Assembly (NCBI RefSeq): GCF_003600895.1
Contig: NZ_QYRP01000002.1
Span: 1,240,001 to 1,304,000, forward strand
From: Nocardioides cavernaquae
GTDB taxonomy: Bacteria > Actinomycetota > Actinomycetes > Propionibacteriales > Nocardioidaceae
DNA length: 64,000 bases
Direction: 5' to 3'
Shown here: positions 7,301 to 16,502 of the stretch, one piece after another
Numbering within the stretch: position 1 is the first letter of the stretch
How the letters are laid out: the number at the start of each line of letters is the position of its first letter
The notes under the pieces: model-generated
What the model saw: the letters and a program-made list of their open reading frames with translations, nothing else
Told to the model about the DNA's origin: nothing
The model's database searches: none
Position numbers and translations under genes: made by a program

Positions 7301-9424
7301 ATGAGCAGCGCCACCGTGACCGACCGCACCGCAGCCCGCGCCCGGGCCGAGGCGTCCCTGCGCGCGCTCGTGGGACGTGATGACGCCGTGCTGCGCGAGG
7401 ACCAGTGGACGGCGATCGAGGCCCTCGCGGTCGACCGCCGCCGTGCCCTCGTCGTGCAGCGCACCGGGTGGGGCAAGTCCGCGGTCTACTTCGTGGCCAC
7501 CGCTCTGCTGCGTGCCGAGGGGGCCGGCCCGACGGTGATCGTCAGCCCGTTGCTCGCGTTGATGCGCAACCAGATCGCCGCGGCCGACCGCGCCGGCATC
7601 CATGCCGTGACGATCAACTCCACCAACCCGGAGGACTGGACCCGCATCGAGGCGGACATCGCCGCGGGCAAGGTCGACGTCCTGCTGGTGAGTCCCGAGC
7701 GGCTCAACAACCCCGGGTTCCGCGACGAGGTGCTGCCCCGGCTCGCGGCCACTACCGGTCTGCTCGTGGTCGACGAGGCGCACTGCATCTCCGACTGGGG
7801 TCACGACTTCCGGCCGGACTACCGCCGGATCCGCTCGATGCTCTCCGAGCTGCGTCCGGGCATCCCCGTGCTCGCGACGACCGCCACGGCCAACGCGCGC
7901 GTCACCCGCGACGTCGCCGAGCAGCTGGCGCCGCCCGACGTCGCTGCCGGGAGCCTCGGTGATGTCCTCGTGCTCCGGGGCAGCCTCGATCGCGAGTCGC
8001 TCCGGCTCGGCGTCGTGCGGCTGCCCACGGCCGACCAGCGCCTGGCCTGGCTCGCCGATCACCTCGGCCAGCTGCCCGGCTCGGGCATCGTCTACTGCCT
8101 CACGGTTGCGGCCACCCAGGAGGTCGCGGCGTTCCTGCGCGACCGCGGGCATGTCGTCGCGGCGTACTCCGGGCAGACGGAGACCACCGAGCGCGAGGCG
8201 CTCGAAGGCGACCTCGCCGCCGGCCGGGTGAAGGCACTGATCGCGACCAGCGCCCTAGGCATGGGCTTCGACGCGACCCTTGGCTTCGTCATCAACCTGG
8301 GGGCGCCGTCGTCGCCGGTCAGCTACTACCAGCAGGTCGGCCGTGCCGGTCGTGGCACCGATGACGCCGTGGTGGTCTTGCTGCCGGGCATCGAGGACCG
8401 TGACATCTGGGCCTACTTCGCCTCGCTCGCCTTCCCGCGCGAGCAGCTCGTGCGGGACACGTTGGCCGCGCTGGCCGACGCCGGACGCCCGGTGTCCACG
8501 GCGGCGCTGGAGACCTACGTGGACCTCAACCGCAACCGGCTCGAGACGATGCTGAAGGTGCTCGACGTCGATGGCGCGGTGCGTCGGGTGTCGGGTGGAT
8601 GGGAGGCCACCGGGCAACCCTGGGCCTACGACGCGGAGCGCTACGCGCGCGTCGCGGAGGCGCGCGAGCGCGAGCAGCGCGCGATGCTCGACTACCTGAC
8701 CCACGAGGGCTGCCGCATGGCCTACCTGCGTGGCCAGCTCGATGACGAGGCGCCCGAGCGGTGCGGCCGCTGTGACAACTGCGGCGGGCTGCCTGTCGAC
8801 GCGGCCATCTCCGAGTCGGCTGCCTCGGACGCGCGGGCTGCGCTGGAGCGCCCGGGCGTGGTGGTTGCGCCGAGGCGCATGTGGCCGACGGCGCTGGCCA
8901 ATCTCGGCATCGAGCTGAAGGGCCGGATCAACGACGGCGCCGACGAGGGACGGGCCATCGCCCGTCTCACCGACCTCGGCCACGGCCAGCAGCTCCGCGA
9001 GCTCTTCCGCGAGACCAGTCCCGACGGTCCCGTGCCCATGCCGCTGATCCAGGCGATGGTGGCGGTCCTGCAGGAGTGGCGCCCCTCCGTGGACGTCATC
9101 GTCTATGTCGACTCCGCGACGCGCCCCGCTCTGGTGCGCGACCTGGCCGATGGACTCTCGCGGTTCCTCAAGGTCCCGATCGTGGGGCGCTGGTCGATCA
9201 CGGACCCGTCGGTGCAGCCGGGTCGGGGCGCCGCCAACTCCGCGCAGCGGGTGGCGGCCGTCGGGCGGCGCTATGCGCTCGAGGGTGAGGTGCCCGAGGG
9301 CGCCCGGGTCCTGCTCGTGGATGACATGGTCGTCAGTGGCTGGACCCTCACGCTCGCAGCGCGCGCCCTCAGGAGCTCCGGCGCTGCGCAGGTGCTGCCG
9401 CTGGTGCTGGCGGCACAGAGCTGA
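7301..9424 (+). CDS. recQ: RecQ-family DNA helicase with C-terminal phosphoribosyltransferase-like domain
   Basis: A 707-residue ATP-dependent 3'-5' helicase. Walker A TGWGKS has Lys at residue 59; the DEAH box (D158) lies in DEAHCISDWGHDFRPDY, a RecQ signature; TTATAN is motif III. A four-Cys zinc site (GC..., then CGRCDNC) follows at about 470-490. The last 130 residues (about 575-707) form a PRTase-like fold with VLLVDDMVVSGWT, the PRPP-binding motif of ComF-like proteins. Such helicase-PRTase fusions occur in actinobacteria; the PRTase role is unknown. ATG 7301 is used rather than upstream in-frame codons. The 3' end overlaps the convergent DUF6328 gene by 56 bases. Confidence 0.92.
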   Translation: MSSATVTDRTAARARAEASLRALVGRDDAVLREDQWTAIEALAVDRRRALVVQRTGWGKSAVYFVATALLRAEGAGPTVIVSPLLALMRNQIAAADRAGIHAVTINSTNPEDWTRIEADIAAGKVDVLLVSPERLNNPGFRDEVLPRLAATTGLLVVDEAHCISDWGHDFRPDYRRIRSMLSELRPGIPVLATTATANARVTRDVAEQLAPPDVAAGSLGDVLVLRGSLDRESLRLGVVRLPTADQRLAWLADHLGQLPGSGIVYCLTVAATQEVAAFLRDRGHVVAAYSGQTETTEREALEGDLAAGRVKALIATSALGMGFDATLGFVINLGAPSSPVSYYQQVGRAGRGTDDAVVVLLPGIEDRDIWAYFASLAFPREQLVRDTLAALADAGRPVSTAALETYVDLNRNRLETMLKVLDVDGAVRRVSGGWEATGQPWAYDAERYARVAEAREREQRAMLDYLTHEGCRMAYLRGQLDDEAPERCGRCDNCGGLPVDAAISESAASDARAALERPGVVVAPRRMWPTALANLGIELKGRINDGADEGRAIARLTDLGHGQQLRELFRETSPDGPVPMPLIQAMVAVLQEWRPSVDVIVYVDSATRPALVRDLADGLSRFLKVPIVGRWSITDPSVQPGRGAANSAQRVAAVGRRYALEGEVPEGARVLLVDDMVVSGWTLTLAARALRSSGAAQVLPLVLAAQS

Positions 9425-9920
9425 GCCGAGCCTCCTCGGCGTGCTCGCGGGCCGCCCGGCGGATCGAGGTGATCGGCAGCACGACCCAGAAGATCGACAC
9501 CAGCCCGACGTACAGCACGTCGATCACGATGGTCAGCATCAGACCGAAGAGGAAGTCGGTCAGCAGGGTCAGGATGCCGAGGATCGACAGGGCAACCAGG
9601 CCGACGGAGGCAAGCACCTGGTGGTTGCCCCGCACGACGATGCGTTCCTTGTCGTGCTTGCGGAAGGCGAGCCGGTGGTGGACGACGGGCGCGACAACGA
9701 CGATCGCGGAGATCCCCGTGACGAGCACCGTCAGGTAGTAGGCGACCTTCTGGAAGGTCGTCACCTCCTGGAATGCCGCGCTGAAGGCGATCACCAGCAG
9801 GAAGCCGATCATCAGCAGGATGCCGCCCTGAACGACGCGCAGCTCCTGGAGCAGCTCGTTGAGCTCGCGGTCGAGTCGCGACGCGTGTGCCGGCTTCGCC
9901 GCCTTGGTGCTCTTCCCCAT
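9369..9920 (-). CDS. DUF6328 family membrane protein
   Basis: A 183-residue protein with a charged cytoplasmic N terminus (RLDRELNELLQELRVVQGG, typical of DUF6328) and four hydrophobic segments, ending in a Pro/Ala-rich tail. Function is unknown. ATG 9920 is chosen because a TACGGT -10 box lies seven bases upstream. The last 56 bases are antisense to the end of recQ, so the two transcripts form a tail-to-tail overlap. Confidence 0.85.
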   Translation of the reverse strand: MGKSTKAAKPAHASRLDRELNELLQELRVVQGGILLMIGFLLVIAFSAAFQEVTTFQKVAYYLTVLVTGISAIVVVAPVVHHRLAFRKHDKERIVVRGNHQVLASVGLVALSILGILTLLTDFLFGLMLTIVIDVLYVGLVSIFWVVLPITSIRRAAREHAEEARLSSVPPAPAAAPAQRRSS

Positions 9921-9927
9921 GAGGCCG

Positions 9928-9933
9928 ACCGTA
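9928..9933 (-). promoter_or_regulatory. -10 box TACGGT, leaderless start of DUF6328 gene
   Basis: On the minus strand TACGGT is followed by seven bases and ATG 9920. It rules out the longer frame that opens at 9980. Confidence 0.55.
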
Positions 9934-10005
9934 GGGCAGGACGTGGGGCCAACGGAAGGCATTGGACACCTTCTGTTCACCGTGTGTTCATCGCGCCAAA
10001 GGGAG

Positions 10006-10037
10006 GGAGGCTCCCGGGTGCGAACCCGGGAGCCTCC
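10006..10037 (-). terminator. 14-bp GC hairpin after the MFS gene
   Basis: GGAGGCTCCCGGGT (10006-10019) pairs perfectly with 10024-10037 around a four-base GCGA loop. It lies 23 bases past the MFS stop. The T run after it on the minus strand is short. Confidence 0.75.
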
Positions 10038-10060
10038 GTCGTGTGCGCTGACCGCGTCGG

Positions 10061-11638
10061 TCAGTGGATCATCGCCGCGGGGTCGAGCGGGGCGACCTTG
10101 TGGCGCGGCAGGAACAGCGCCGGGATGAAGCAGAGCCCCACGAGGATCGTGCCGACCAGGAAGACCGAGCCGAACGCCTCGCCGAACGCGACGAGGCCGT
10201 CCGGGGTCGCGGCCACCAGCTGCTGGAGCAGTGACGGGTCCGCGCGCTCGGGGCCACCGGCCCTGGCGACCTCCTCGCCCAGCCCCATGAGCGTCACCGC
10301 CTCTTCACGCGCGACGAAGCCGTTGGTCAGGATGACCGCGAAGATCGCCGTGCCGATCGACGCCGCGACCTGCTGGGTCACGTTGAGCAGGGTCGAGCCC
10401 CGGGCGATGTGCTCGTGCCTCAGCGTGGCCAGGGCCGCGCTGAACATCGGCATCATCGTGCAACCCATGCCCAGGCCCATGATGAAGAGGCCCGCGAGGA
10501 TGCGCAGCGTCGACGGGTCAGCCCCGATGTTGATGAAGAACGCCAGGCCGATCGTGTCGAGCACGATGCCGGTGAGGACCACCTTGCCGGGACCGATCTT
10601 GTCGGAGAGCACGCCCGCGATCGGCATGGTCAGGACAGCACCGAGGCCCTGCGGGATCAGCAGGAGACCGGAGCCGAGGGCGTTCTCGCCGAGCACCTGC
10701 TGGAAGTACAACGGGAAGAGCAGGCCGGCACCGAAGAACGCCATGGCGAACAGGGCCATCGCCACGACCGCAACGGTCATCTGTCGGTCGCGGAAGAGGT
10801 GCAGGTCGATCAGCGGGTGCTTGTTCCTGCGGTTGAGCGCCCACGGCACGAACGCCGCGACGAGGAGTGCGCCGATGATGGTGAACGCCACGACCTCGGT
10901 GGTCCAGATGGTGCCGTGCTCCTGCTTCGCGCCGGGGATCGAGGAGACGCCGTAGAGCAGCGTCGCGAGGCCGGGGGAGAGCAGCAGCATGCCGAGGAAG
11001 TCGAAGGTCTCCGACGGCTCGACGTCGTCCTTGGGGAGCACCATCGAGGCGTAGATGATCGTGAGGACGCCGATCGGGACGTTGACCAGGAAGATCCAGT
11101 GCCAGCTGGCGCTGTCGACGAGCCAGCCGCCGAGGATCGGTCCACAGATCGGGCCGAGCATCATCGGGATGCCGAGGATGGCCATGACGCGACCGACGTT
11201 CTGTGGGCCAGCCTTGTGGGTCATGATCGTCATGCCGAGCGGCATCAGCATGCCGCCGCCCAGGCCCTGGAGCACGCGGAAGCCCACGAGGGTCTCCAGG
11301 TTGGGTGCCGATGCACACAGTGCCGAGCCAAGCGTGAACAGCAGGACCGCGAGGATGAACAGGCGCTTGGTGCCGAAGCGGTCGGCCGCCCAGCCGGTCA
11401 GCGGGATCACCGCGGCCAGCGCGAGTGTGTAGCCGGTCATCGTCCAGGCCACCTGCGCCGAGGTGGCGTTGAACGTCGTCTGGAACGTCTGCAGGGCCAC
11501 CGACACGACGGTGATGTCGAGGATGGACATGATGGCGCCGAGAACGACGACACCGGCGACGAGGAACGTGCCCGGGGGCAGCGCGTCAGAGGCCGGGCCG
11601 GACTCGGCGGGCGGGTCTTGGGTGAGGTCTGTGGTCAC
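10061..11638 (-). CDS. MFS multidrug exporter, DHA2 (EmrB/QacA) type
   Basis: A 525-residue permease with 14 predicted membrane spans, the DHA2 number. Motif A appears as GWAADRFGTKRLF after helix 2, and GFRVLQGLGGGMLMPLGMTI and GPILGGWLV match antiporter motifs B and C. Such proteins export drugs or metabolites by proton exchange. GTG 11638 is preferred because TAGCAT (11652-11647) sits eight bases before it; a TTG at 11647 would overlap that box. It stands alone, with a strong hairpin after it. The substrate cannot be predicted. Confidence 0.92.
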   Translation of the reverse strand: MTTDLTQDPPAESGPASDALPPGTFLVAGVVVLGAIMSILDITVVSVALQTFQTTFNATSAQVAWTMTGYTLALAAVIPLTGWAADRFGTKRLFILAVLLFTLGSALCASAPNLETLVGFRVLQGLGGGMLMPLGMTIMTHKAGPQNVGRVMAILGIPMMLGPICGPILGGWLVDSASWHWIFLVNVPIGVLTIIYASMVLPKDDVEPSETFDFLGMLLLSPGLATLLYGVSSIPGAKQEHGTIWTTEVVAFTIIGALLVAAFVPWALNRRNKHPLIDLHLFRDRQMTVAVVAMALFAMAFFGAGLLFPLYFQQVLGENALGSGLLLIPQGLGAVLTMPIAGVLSDKIGPGKVVLTGIVLDTIGLAFFINIGADPSTLRILAGLFIMGLGMGCTMMPMFSAALATLRHEHIARGSTLLNVTQQVAASIGTAIFAVILTNGFVAREEAVTLMGLGEEVARAGGPERADPSLLQQLVAATPDGLVAFGEAFGSVFLVGTILVGLCFIPALFLPRHKVAPLDPAAMIH

Positions 11639-11646
11639 GCCAACCA

Positions 11647-11652
11647 ATGCTA
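11647..11652 (-). promoter_or_regulatory. -10 box TAGCAT upstream of MFS gene
   Basis: TAGCAT on the minus strand ends eight bases before GTG 11638 and supports that start. Confidence 0.5.
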
Positions 11653-11723
11653 GGCGCGACCACTGACAAGTACATCCGACTTCTGGTCACCGGCTGGTGT
11701 GGACCGGGCCACAGCGAGCTGGG

Positions 11724-12209
11724 TCAGACGAGGGCTTCGAGCGCCGCGATCAGCTGCGGGTCGTCGGGCACGACGGTCGGGCTGAAGCGCGCGATGACCG
11801 CACCGTCGTGAGCGACGAGGAACTTCTCGAAGTTCCAGCGGATGTCGCCGGCTTCGCCCTGCTCGTTGGGCACGTGGGTCAGCGCCTTGTAGATCGGGTG
11901 GCGATCGTGGCCGTTGACCTCGACCTTCCCGGTCAGCGGGAACGTCACGCCGTACGTCGCGGAGCAGAACTCCGCGATCTCCTCCGAGGTGCCCGGCTCC
12001 TGGCCACCGAACTGGTTGCACGGGAAGCCGATGACGGTGAAGCCGCGCGCGGTGTACTTCTCGTGCAGGTCCTCGAGCGCGGAGTACTGCGAGGTGAGTC
12101 CGCACTTCGAGGCGACGTTCACCAGCAGGGCTGCACGCCCGGCCATGATGTCGCCGAGGGTCGTCGGCGTGCCGTCCAGGAGGGCGATGGGGTCCTCGAG
12201 AATGCTCAT
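11724..12209 (-). CDS. Glutathione peroxidase family protein
   Basis: A 161-residue peroxidase that reduces hydroperoxides. The peroxidatic Cys36 is in NVASKCGLT, and FPCNQFGGQEP and WNFEKFL give the Gln, second Cys and Trp/Asn of the catalytic tetrad. Actinobacteria lack glutathione, so thioredoxin or mycothiol is the likely reductant (inference). It has no selenocysteine codon. The start ATG 12209 has a TAGGCT box six bases upstream. Confidence 0.95.
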   Translation of the reverse strand: MSILEDPIALLDGTPTTLGDIMAGRAALLVNVASKCGLTSQYSALEDLHEKYTARGFTVIGFPCNQFGGQEPGTSEEIAEFCSATYGVTFPLTGKVEVNGHDRHPIYKALTHVPNEQGEAGDIRWNFEKFLVAHDGAVIARFSPTVVPDDPQLIAALEALV

Positions 12210-12215
12210 GCGTCG

Positions 12216-12221
12216 AGCCTA
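12216..12221 (-). promoter_or_regulatory. -10 box TAGGCT, leaderless glutathione peroxidase
   Basis: TAGGCT on the minus strand is six bases from ATG 12209. Confidence 0.55.
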
Positions 12222-12314
12222 CGTGAATGTCTTGTCGGTTCCTCGCGTTAGGTTCCCGGGTTAGGTTCGCAGTCCGATCCAGCCGCCCGCCGGCGACGAG
12301 TCAGGGGAGTCGCA

Positions 12315-15089
12315 GTGAGCTTTGTCCCCGTGACCGGCCCGGCCACCTTCCGGCTCGCCGAACCGCCACGAGACAGCGTGATCACCTTCAGCGCCGGCCC
12401 GCGGGGCGGCCGCACGGTCGAGCTCCCGATGCGCGCGGCGCTCCCGGTGCTCACGCGCGCCCGCACCGCCGAGGACGCGCACCCGAGTGTCGGCCTGCTC
12501 GCAGGCGCCGTGCTCCTGGCGATGCGGCTGGTCGCCGACGGCAAGTTCGAGCCGTCGCCGGACGGCCCGTGGTGGCAGCCCGCCGAGCTCGCTGCCGCCG
12601 ACCTGGACCGGCTCGAGCAGCTCGCGGCCGCGCGGGCCAACGAGCAGCTCGACGCGGCGACCGCCGAGGGACTGGCGAGGCGCGTGATCGCGGCGGTCGT
12701 CGATGCCATGCCACGCACGCCGCCGACGCCGGGCGCGACGTCGGCCGCCGCGAAGCAGCCGGGTGCGGTCCGGCCCATCGGCGCCCGCAGGTCGGTCAGC
12801 ACCCGCAATGGCGAACGCCAGGACTTCCAGGACCGGCTGCAGGATCGGCTCGCCCGCCTCCGCGCCGACGGGGTCCCGATCCCCGATGACCGACCCAACC
12901 TGGTCAACCTCTCGCTCCGGGTCGAGGCCGCCGAGGAAGAGCTCGTGGCCGGCGGCGTACGCCTTGTCCTTCAGGTGCACGACGAGCGCAACCCACTGCA
13001 CCTGTGCGACGCGGCACTACTGTGGACCGACCCCGAGACGAGCGGCTTCGGCGGGCGTGCGCGCACGCACGCGTCCCTGGCCCTGCGTGCCGCCGCCGAG
13101 GCATGGCCGGTGCTCGAGCGGCTCCAGGAGCTGCGGGTCCCCGACGAGATCACCCTCGACACCGACGAGCTGGTGAGCCTCCTCGACTCCGGGGTCGGAG
13201 CCCTGCGCGCGATGGGTGTCGACGTCCTCTGGCCCAAGGCCCTCGGGCGTGACCTCACGGCCTCGACGGTGCTGGAGCAGGCCCGGCCCGGTGCTGGCGC
13301 CCGCGGGGCGGGCGGCCGGCAGGAGGAGGCGCTGCAGGACGGGCTCTTCGGGCCGTCGTCGCTGTTCGAGTTCAACTGGCGGATCTCGCTCGCCGGCGAG
13401 CCGCTCAGCGACGACGAGATGGACCAGCTCGCGCACGCCGCGGCTCCGGTCATCCGGCTGCGTGACCAGTGGCTCATCGTCGATCCCGAGCTGGCGAAGA
13501 AGGCGAAGAAGCGCCTTGTCCGCACCGTGACAGCGCCCCAGGCGGTCGCCGCGGCCCTGACCGCGACGCTGGTCGTGGACGACACGAAGGTCGGGGTGGT
13601 CGTCGGTGCCTCGCTGGAGCGGGTGCGTTCGCAGCTGCGGACGGCGGCCACGCGTGATCCGATCCCCGTGCCGGCGGGGCTCGAGGCGACCTTGCGTGAC
13701 TACCAGCGCCACGGCCTGACCTGGCTCGCAGAGCTGACCTCGCTCGGGCTGGGCGCCTGTCTCGCCGACGACATGGGCCTGGGCAAGACCATCCAGGTGA
13801 TCGCCCTCCACCTGCACCGGGCCACGGTGCCGGGCGGCGGGCCCACCCTCGTCGTCTGCCCGACGTCGCTGCTCGGCAACTGGGAGGCCGAGGTACGACG
13901 CTTCGCGCCCGGTGTTCCCGTGCGCCGCTTTCACGGGGGCGGGCGATCGCTTGACGAGGTGTCCAGTGGCTTCGTGCTGACCACCTACGGCACGCTGCGC
14001 CGCTCGGCGTCCGAGCTGGCCGAGGTCGACTGGGACCTCGTGGTTGCCGATGAGGCCCAGCACGTCAAGAACGCCGCGACCTCGACCGCACGCGCACTGC
14101 GCGCCGTGCCGTCGACGGCTCGGGTGGCACTGACCGGCACCCCGATCGAGAACGAGCTCACCGAGCTGTGGGCGATCCTCGACTGGGCGACTCCTGGCCT
14201 CCTGGGCAGCCGGATGGCGTTCCGCAAGGCCTGGGCGCAGCCGATCGAGTCGGGCGTCGATCCCGACGTCACGCGGCGTTTCGCGGATCTCGTGGGTCCG
14301 TTCGTCCTCCGGCGCAAGAAGTCCGACCCGGGCATCGCGCCCGAGCTCCCGCCCAAGACCGAGACCGACCACCTGGTCGGGCTGACCCGCGAGCAGACGG
14401 TCCTCTACGAAGCCCTGGTCCGCGAGTCCATGGAGCGCATCGAGCGGGCCGATCCGGAGTCACGGCGCGGCCTGATCCTCGCGATGCTCACCGGCCTCAA
14501 GCAGATCTGCAACCACCCGGCGCACTACCTGCGCCAGTCCAACCCCAGGCTCGGCGGTCGTTCGGAGAAGTTCGACCTGCTCGACGAGCTGCTCGGCACG
14601 ATCCTCGCCGAAGATGGCGCCGTCCTCCTCTTCACCCAGTACGTCGCGATGGGGCGCCTGCTCGAGGCGCATCTCGTCCGGCTCGGAGTGCCGCACCTCT
14701 TCCTGCACGGGGCGTCGTCGGTCGGCGATCGTGAGCGGATGGTGCGGGAGTTCCAGGCCGGAGACACGCCGGTCTTCATCCTGTCGCTCAAGGCCGGTGG
14801 CACCGGACTCAACCTGACCAGGGCCGACCACGTCGTCCACGTCGACCGGTGGTGGAACCCCGCGGTCGAGGACCAGGCGACCGACCGTGCCTACCGGATT
14901 GGCCAGACCCGGCCGGTGCAGGTGCACCGGATCGTCGCCGAGGGCACCATCGAGGAGCGCATCGCGGAGCTGTTGGCCGGCAAGCGGGCGCTCGCCGAGG
15001 CCGTCATGTCGGGCGGGGAGACCGCGCTGACGGAGCTGTCCGACGCGGAGCTGCGCGACCTGGTCGAGCTGCGGCGGGAACGCTCGTGA
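12315..15089 (+). CDS. SNF2-family DNA-dependent ATPase
   Basis: A 924-residue Swi2/Snf2 helicase-like translocase. The C-terminal half has DDMGLGKT (Lys491), DEAQH (from 579), LTGTPIEN, and the motif VI segment DRAYRIGQTRPVQVHR. The N-terminal 450 residues match the helicase-associated region typical of bacterial SNF2 proteins (FEFNWRISLAGEPLSDDEMDQLA). The GTG start follows GGGGAG. The stop overlaps the start of a SWIM-finger protein as GTGA, a common bacterial pair. It probably remodels protein-DNA complexes or aids repair; direct evidence is lacking. Confidence 0.93.
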   Translation: MSFVPVTGPATFRLAEPPRDSVITFSAGPRGGRTVELPMRAALPVLTRARTAEDAHPSVGLLAGAVLLAMRLVADGKFEPSPDGPWWQPAELAAADLDRLEQLAAARANEQLDAATAEGLARRVIAAVVDAMPRTPPTPGATSAAAKQPGAVRPIGARRSVSTRNGERQDFQDRLQDRLARLRADGVPIPDDRPNLVNLSLRVEAAEEELVAGGVRLVLQVHDERNPLHLCDAALLWTDPETSGFGGRARTHASLALRAAAEAWPVLERLQELRVPDEITLDTDELVSLLDSGVGALRAMGVDVLWPKALGRDLTASTVLEQARPGAGARGAGGRQEEALQDGLFGPSSLFEFNWRISLAGEPLSDDEMDQLAHAAAPVIRLRDQWLIVDPELAKKAKKRLVRTVTAPQAVAAALTATLVVDDTKVGVVVGASLERVRSQLRTAATRDPIPVPAGLEATLRDYQRHGLTWLAELTSLGLGACLADDMGLGKTIQVIALHLHRATVPGGGPTLVVCPTSLLGNWEAEVRRFAPGVPVRRFHGGGRSLDEVSSGFVLTTYGTLRRSASELAEVDWDLVVADEAQHVKNAATSTARALRAVPSTARVALTGTPIENELTELWAILDWATPGLLGSRMAFRKAWAQPIESGVDPDVTRRFADLVGPFVLRRKKSDPGIAPELPPKTETDHLVGLTREQTVLYEALVRESMERIERADPESRRGLILAMLTGLKQICNHPAHYLRQSNPRLGGRSEKFDLLDELLGTILAEDGAVLLFTQYVAMGRLLEAHLVRLGVPHLFLHGASSVGDRERMVREFQAGDTPVFILSLKAGGTGLNLTRADHVVHVDRWWNPAVEDQATDRAYRIGQTRPVQVHRIVAEGTIEERIAELLAGKRALAEAVMSGGETALTELSDAELRDLVELRRERS

Positions 15090-15757
15090 GCCGTCACGCT
15101 CCGTTCGCGCCGCGTCGTGGAGGGGCTCGGGCGACCACCTGGTGGGGGCGGGCCTGGCTGCGCAGCGTCGAGGAGTCGGCGTACGGCGAGGGGGACCTGC
15201 GTGCGGGCCGCAGGCTGGCGCGCGCCGGTGTCGTGGGCGGGATCCTGGTCGAGCCGGGGCGGCTGGTCGCTTCGCTGGCGGTGCCGGAAGGGGGATCGGT
15301 CACTGCTTCGGTGGTGTTGCCAATCCTGGCGGCGGCGGAGCGGGACGCGTTGGTCGAGGTCGTCGGCGCCGAGGCGGGCCGGATCGCGGCGCTGCTCTCC
15401 GGTGACCTTCCCGAGGGACTCGCCGACCACCTGGAGGAGGCGGGGGTCGAGCTGATCCCGTCCTCGTTCGCGAGCTCGTGCACGTGCGACGCCTGGGTGC
15501 AGCCGTGCGGTCACGCGATCGCCTTGCTGACTCAGGTGGCGTGGCTGAGCGAGGCCGATCCGCTGGTGCTCCTCGCGCTGCACGGCGTGCCGCGCGAGGA
15601 GCTGCTGGCACAGCTGGCCGACCGCGTTGGTCCAGCGGACCGTGCGGGTGATGCCGGCGGGCAGGTCACCGCGGAGCCCGACCTCGATGCAGCCGAGGAC
15701 GCGGCCCGTTTCGCGGCGTACCTGCTGAGCCGCGTCGACCCGGATCAGGAGCGATAG
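15086..15757 (+). CDS. SWIM zinc-finger protein, partner of the SNF2 ATPase
   Basis: A 223-residue protein with the SWIM pattern C132-x-C134 then C141-x-H143 (CTCDAW...CGH), a small zinc-binding motif for DNA or protein contact. Its N terminus (PFAPRRGGARATTWWGRAWLRSVE) is the usual opening of the family. It starts at GTG 15086 inside the SNF2 stop, so the two are translated together. Its last 13 bases overlap the convergent methyltransferase gene. Confidence 0.9.
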   Translation: MSRHAPFAPRRGGARATTWWGRAWLRSVEESAYGEGDLRAGRRLARAGVVGGILVEPGRLVASLAVPEGGSVTASVVLPILAAAERDALVEVVGAEAGRIAALLSGDLPEGLADHLEEAGVELIPSSFASSCTCDAWVQPCGHAIALLTQVAWLSEADPLVLLALHGVPREELLAQLADRVGPADRAGDAGGQVTAEPDLDAAEDAARFAAYLLSRVDPDQER

Positions 15758-16335
15758 ACCGAGACCGCCCAGTCGGCGTCGGGAGTGAACGGGTCGAGCT
15801 GCCAGGTCGCCCATCGGCTCTCGAGCGCCCAGCCCGTCGCGGTGGCGTCCCGGTCGAGGTCGGCGACCGTGTAGTCGCGGTCGGTCGCGAAGCCGAAGAT
15901 CGCCCGGCCGCCCGGCACCAGCACCGAGGCGAGGGCAGCGAGGACGGCCCGCTCGGTCCCCGGCTCGAGATAGACCATCACGTTGCCCGCGCTGACGATC
16001 ACGTCGAAGTGCCCGAGGTTGGGGCTCACCTGGACCAGGTCGAGGCACTGCAGGGGCAGGCCCGGGTACTGCTGGCGCCCGGCCTTGATCAGCACAGGGT
16101 CGATGTCGACGCCGGCGGCCCGGTGCCCCTGCCCTGCGAGGTACGCCGCGACGCGGCCCGTGCCGCACCCGGCGTCGAGCACGCGACTGTTGCGGCCAGC
16201 GAGGGCGTCGACCATGCGTGCCTCGCCGTCGATGTCGACCCCGTCAGCGGCAAGCTTGCGGAACCGGTCGGCGTACTCGCTGCGCTGCTCGGGGGTCCAC
16301 TCGTCGAACCAGCGAGCGCCGGATGCATCGGTCAT
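15745..16335 (-). CDS. Class I SAM-dependent methyltransferase
   Basis: A 196-residue methyltransferase. VLDAGCGTGRVAAYLA is the SAM-binding motif I, VDIDPVLI motif II, and FDVIVSAGNVMVYL motif IV. The substrate is unknown. ATG 16335 (MTDASG) is used since residues upstream of it in the open frame show no homology-like pattern. The 3' end overlaps the SWIM gene by 13 bases. Confidence 0.88.
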   Translation of the reverse strand: MTDASGARWFDEWTPEQRSEYADRFRKLAADGVDIDGEARMVDALAGRNSRVLDAGCGTGRVAAYLAGQGHRAAGVDIDPVLIKAGRQQYPGLPLQCLDLVQVSPNLGHFDVIVSAGNVMVYLEPGTERAVLAALASVLVPGGRAIFGFATDRDYTVADLDRDATATGWALESRWATWQLDPFTPDADWAVSVYRS

Positions 16336-16375
16336 GGCGCCAGTCTTGCGGACGCAGGGCCCGGCTGTCGTGGCG

Positions 16376-16477
16376 TCAGCCGCTGCCACATCCGGTGACG
16401 AGGAGGCCGACGACCAGGCAGACGACGAGCGTCAGCAGAGGGGCAAGGAGGGGGTGGGGCCGTCCGAGAGTTCGCAT
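16376..16477 (-). CDS. 33-residue micro-lipoprotein
   Basis: A short frame from ATG 16477 to TGA encodes an Arg/His-containing start, one hydrophobic segment of about 18 residues and a C-terminal lipobox LVTGC followed by GSG. TAGCGT lies six bases before the ATG, the same promoter layout as its neighbours, and codon bias suits the genome. It resembles the very short entericidin-like lipoproteins in design only. No function is known. It sits between the methyltransferase and the TetR gene. Confidence 0.5.
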   Translation of the reverse strand: MRTLGRPHPLLAPLLTLVVCLVVGLLVTGCGSG

Positions 16478-16483
16478 GTCTCG

Positions 16484-16489
16484 ACGCTA
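16484..16489 (-). promoter_or_regulatory. -10 box TAGCGT before the micro-lipoprotein
   Basis: TAGCGT (minus strand) is six bases from ATG 16477, which argues that the short frame is real. Confidence 0.5.
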
Positions 16490-16502
16490 GGAAATTTCCC
16501 GA

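Noticed and set aside
9105..10955. Plus-strand open frame of 616 codons over DUF6328 and MFS genes
   Set aside because: Starts inside recQ and runs antisense to two real genes; no recognisable domain.
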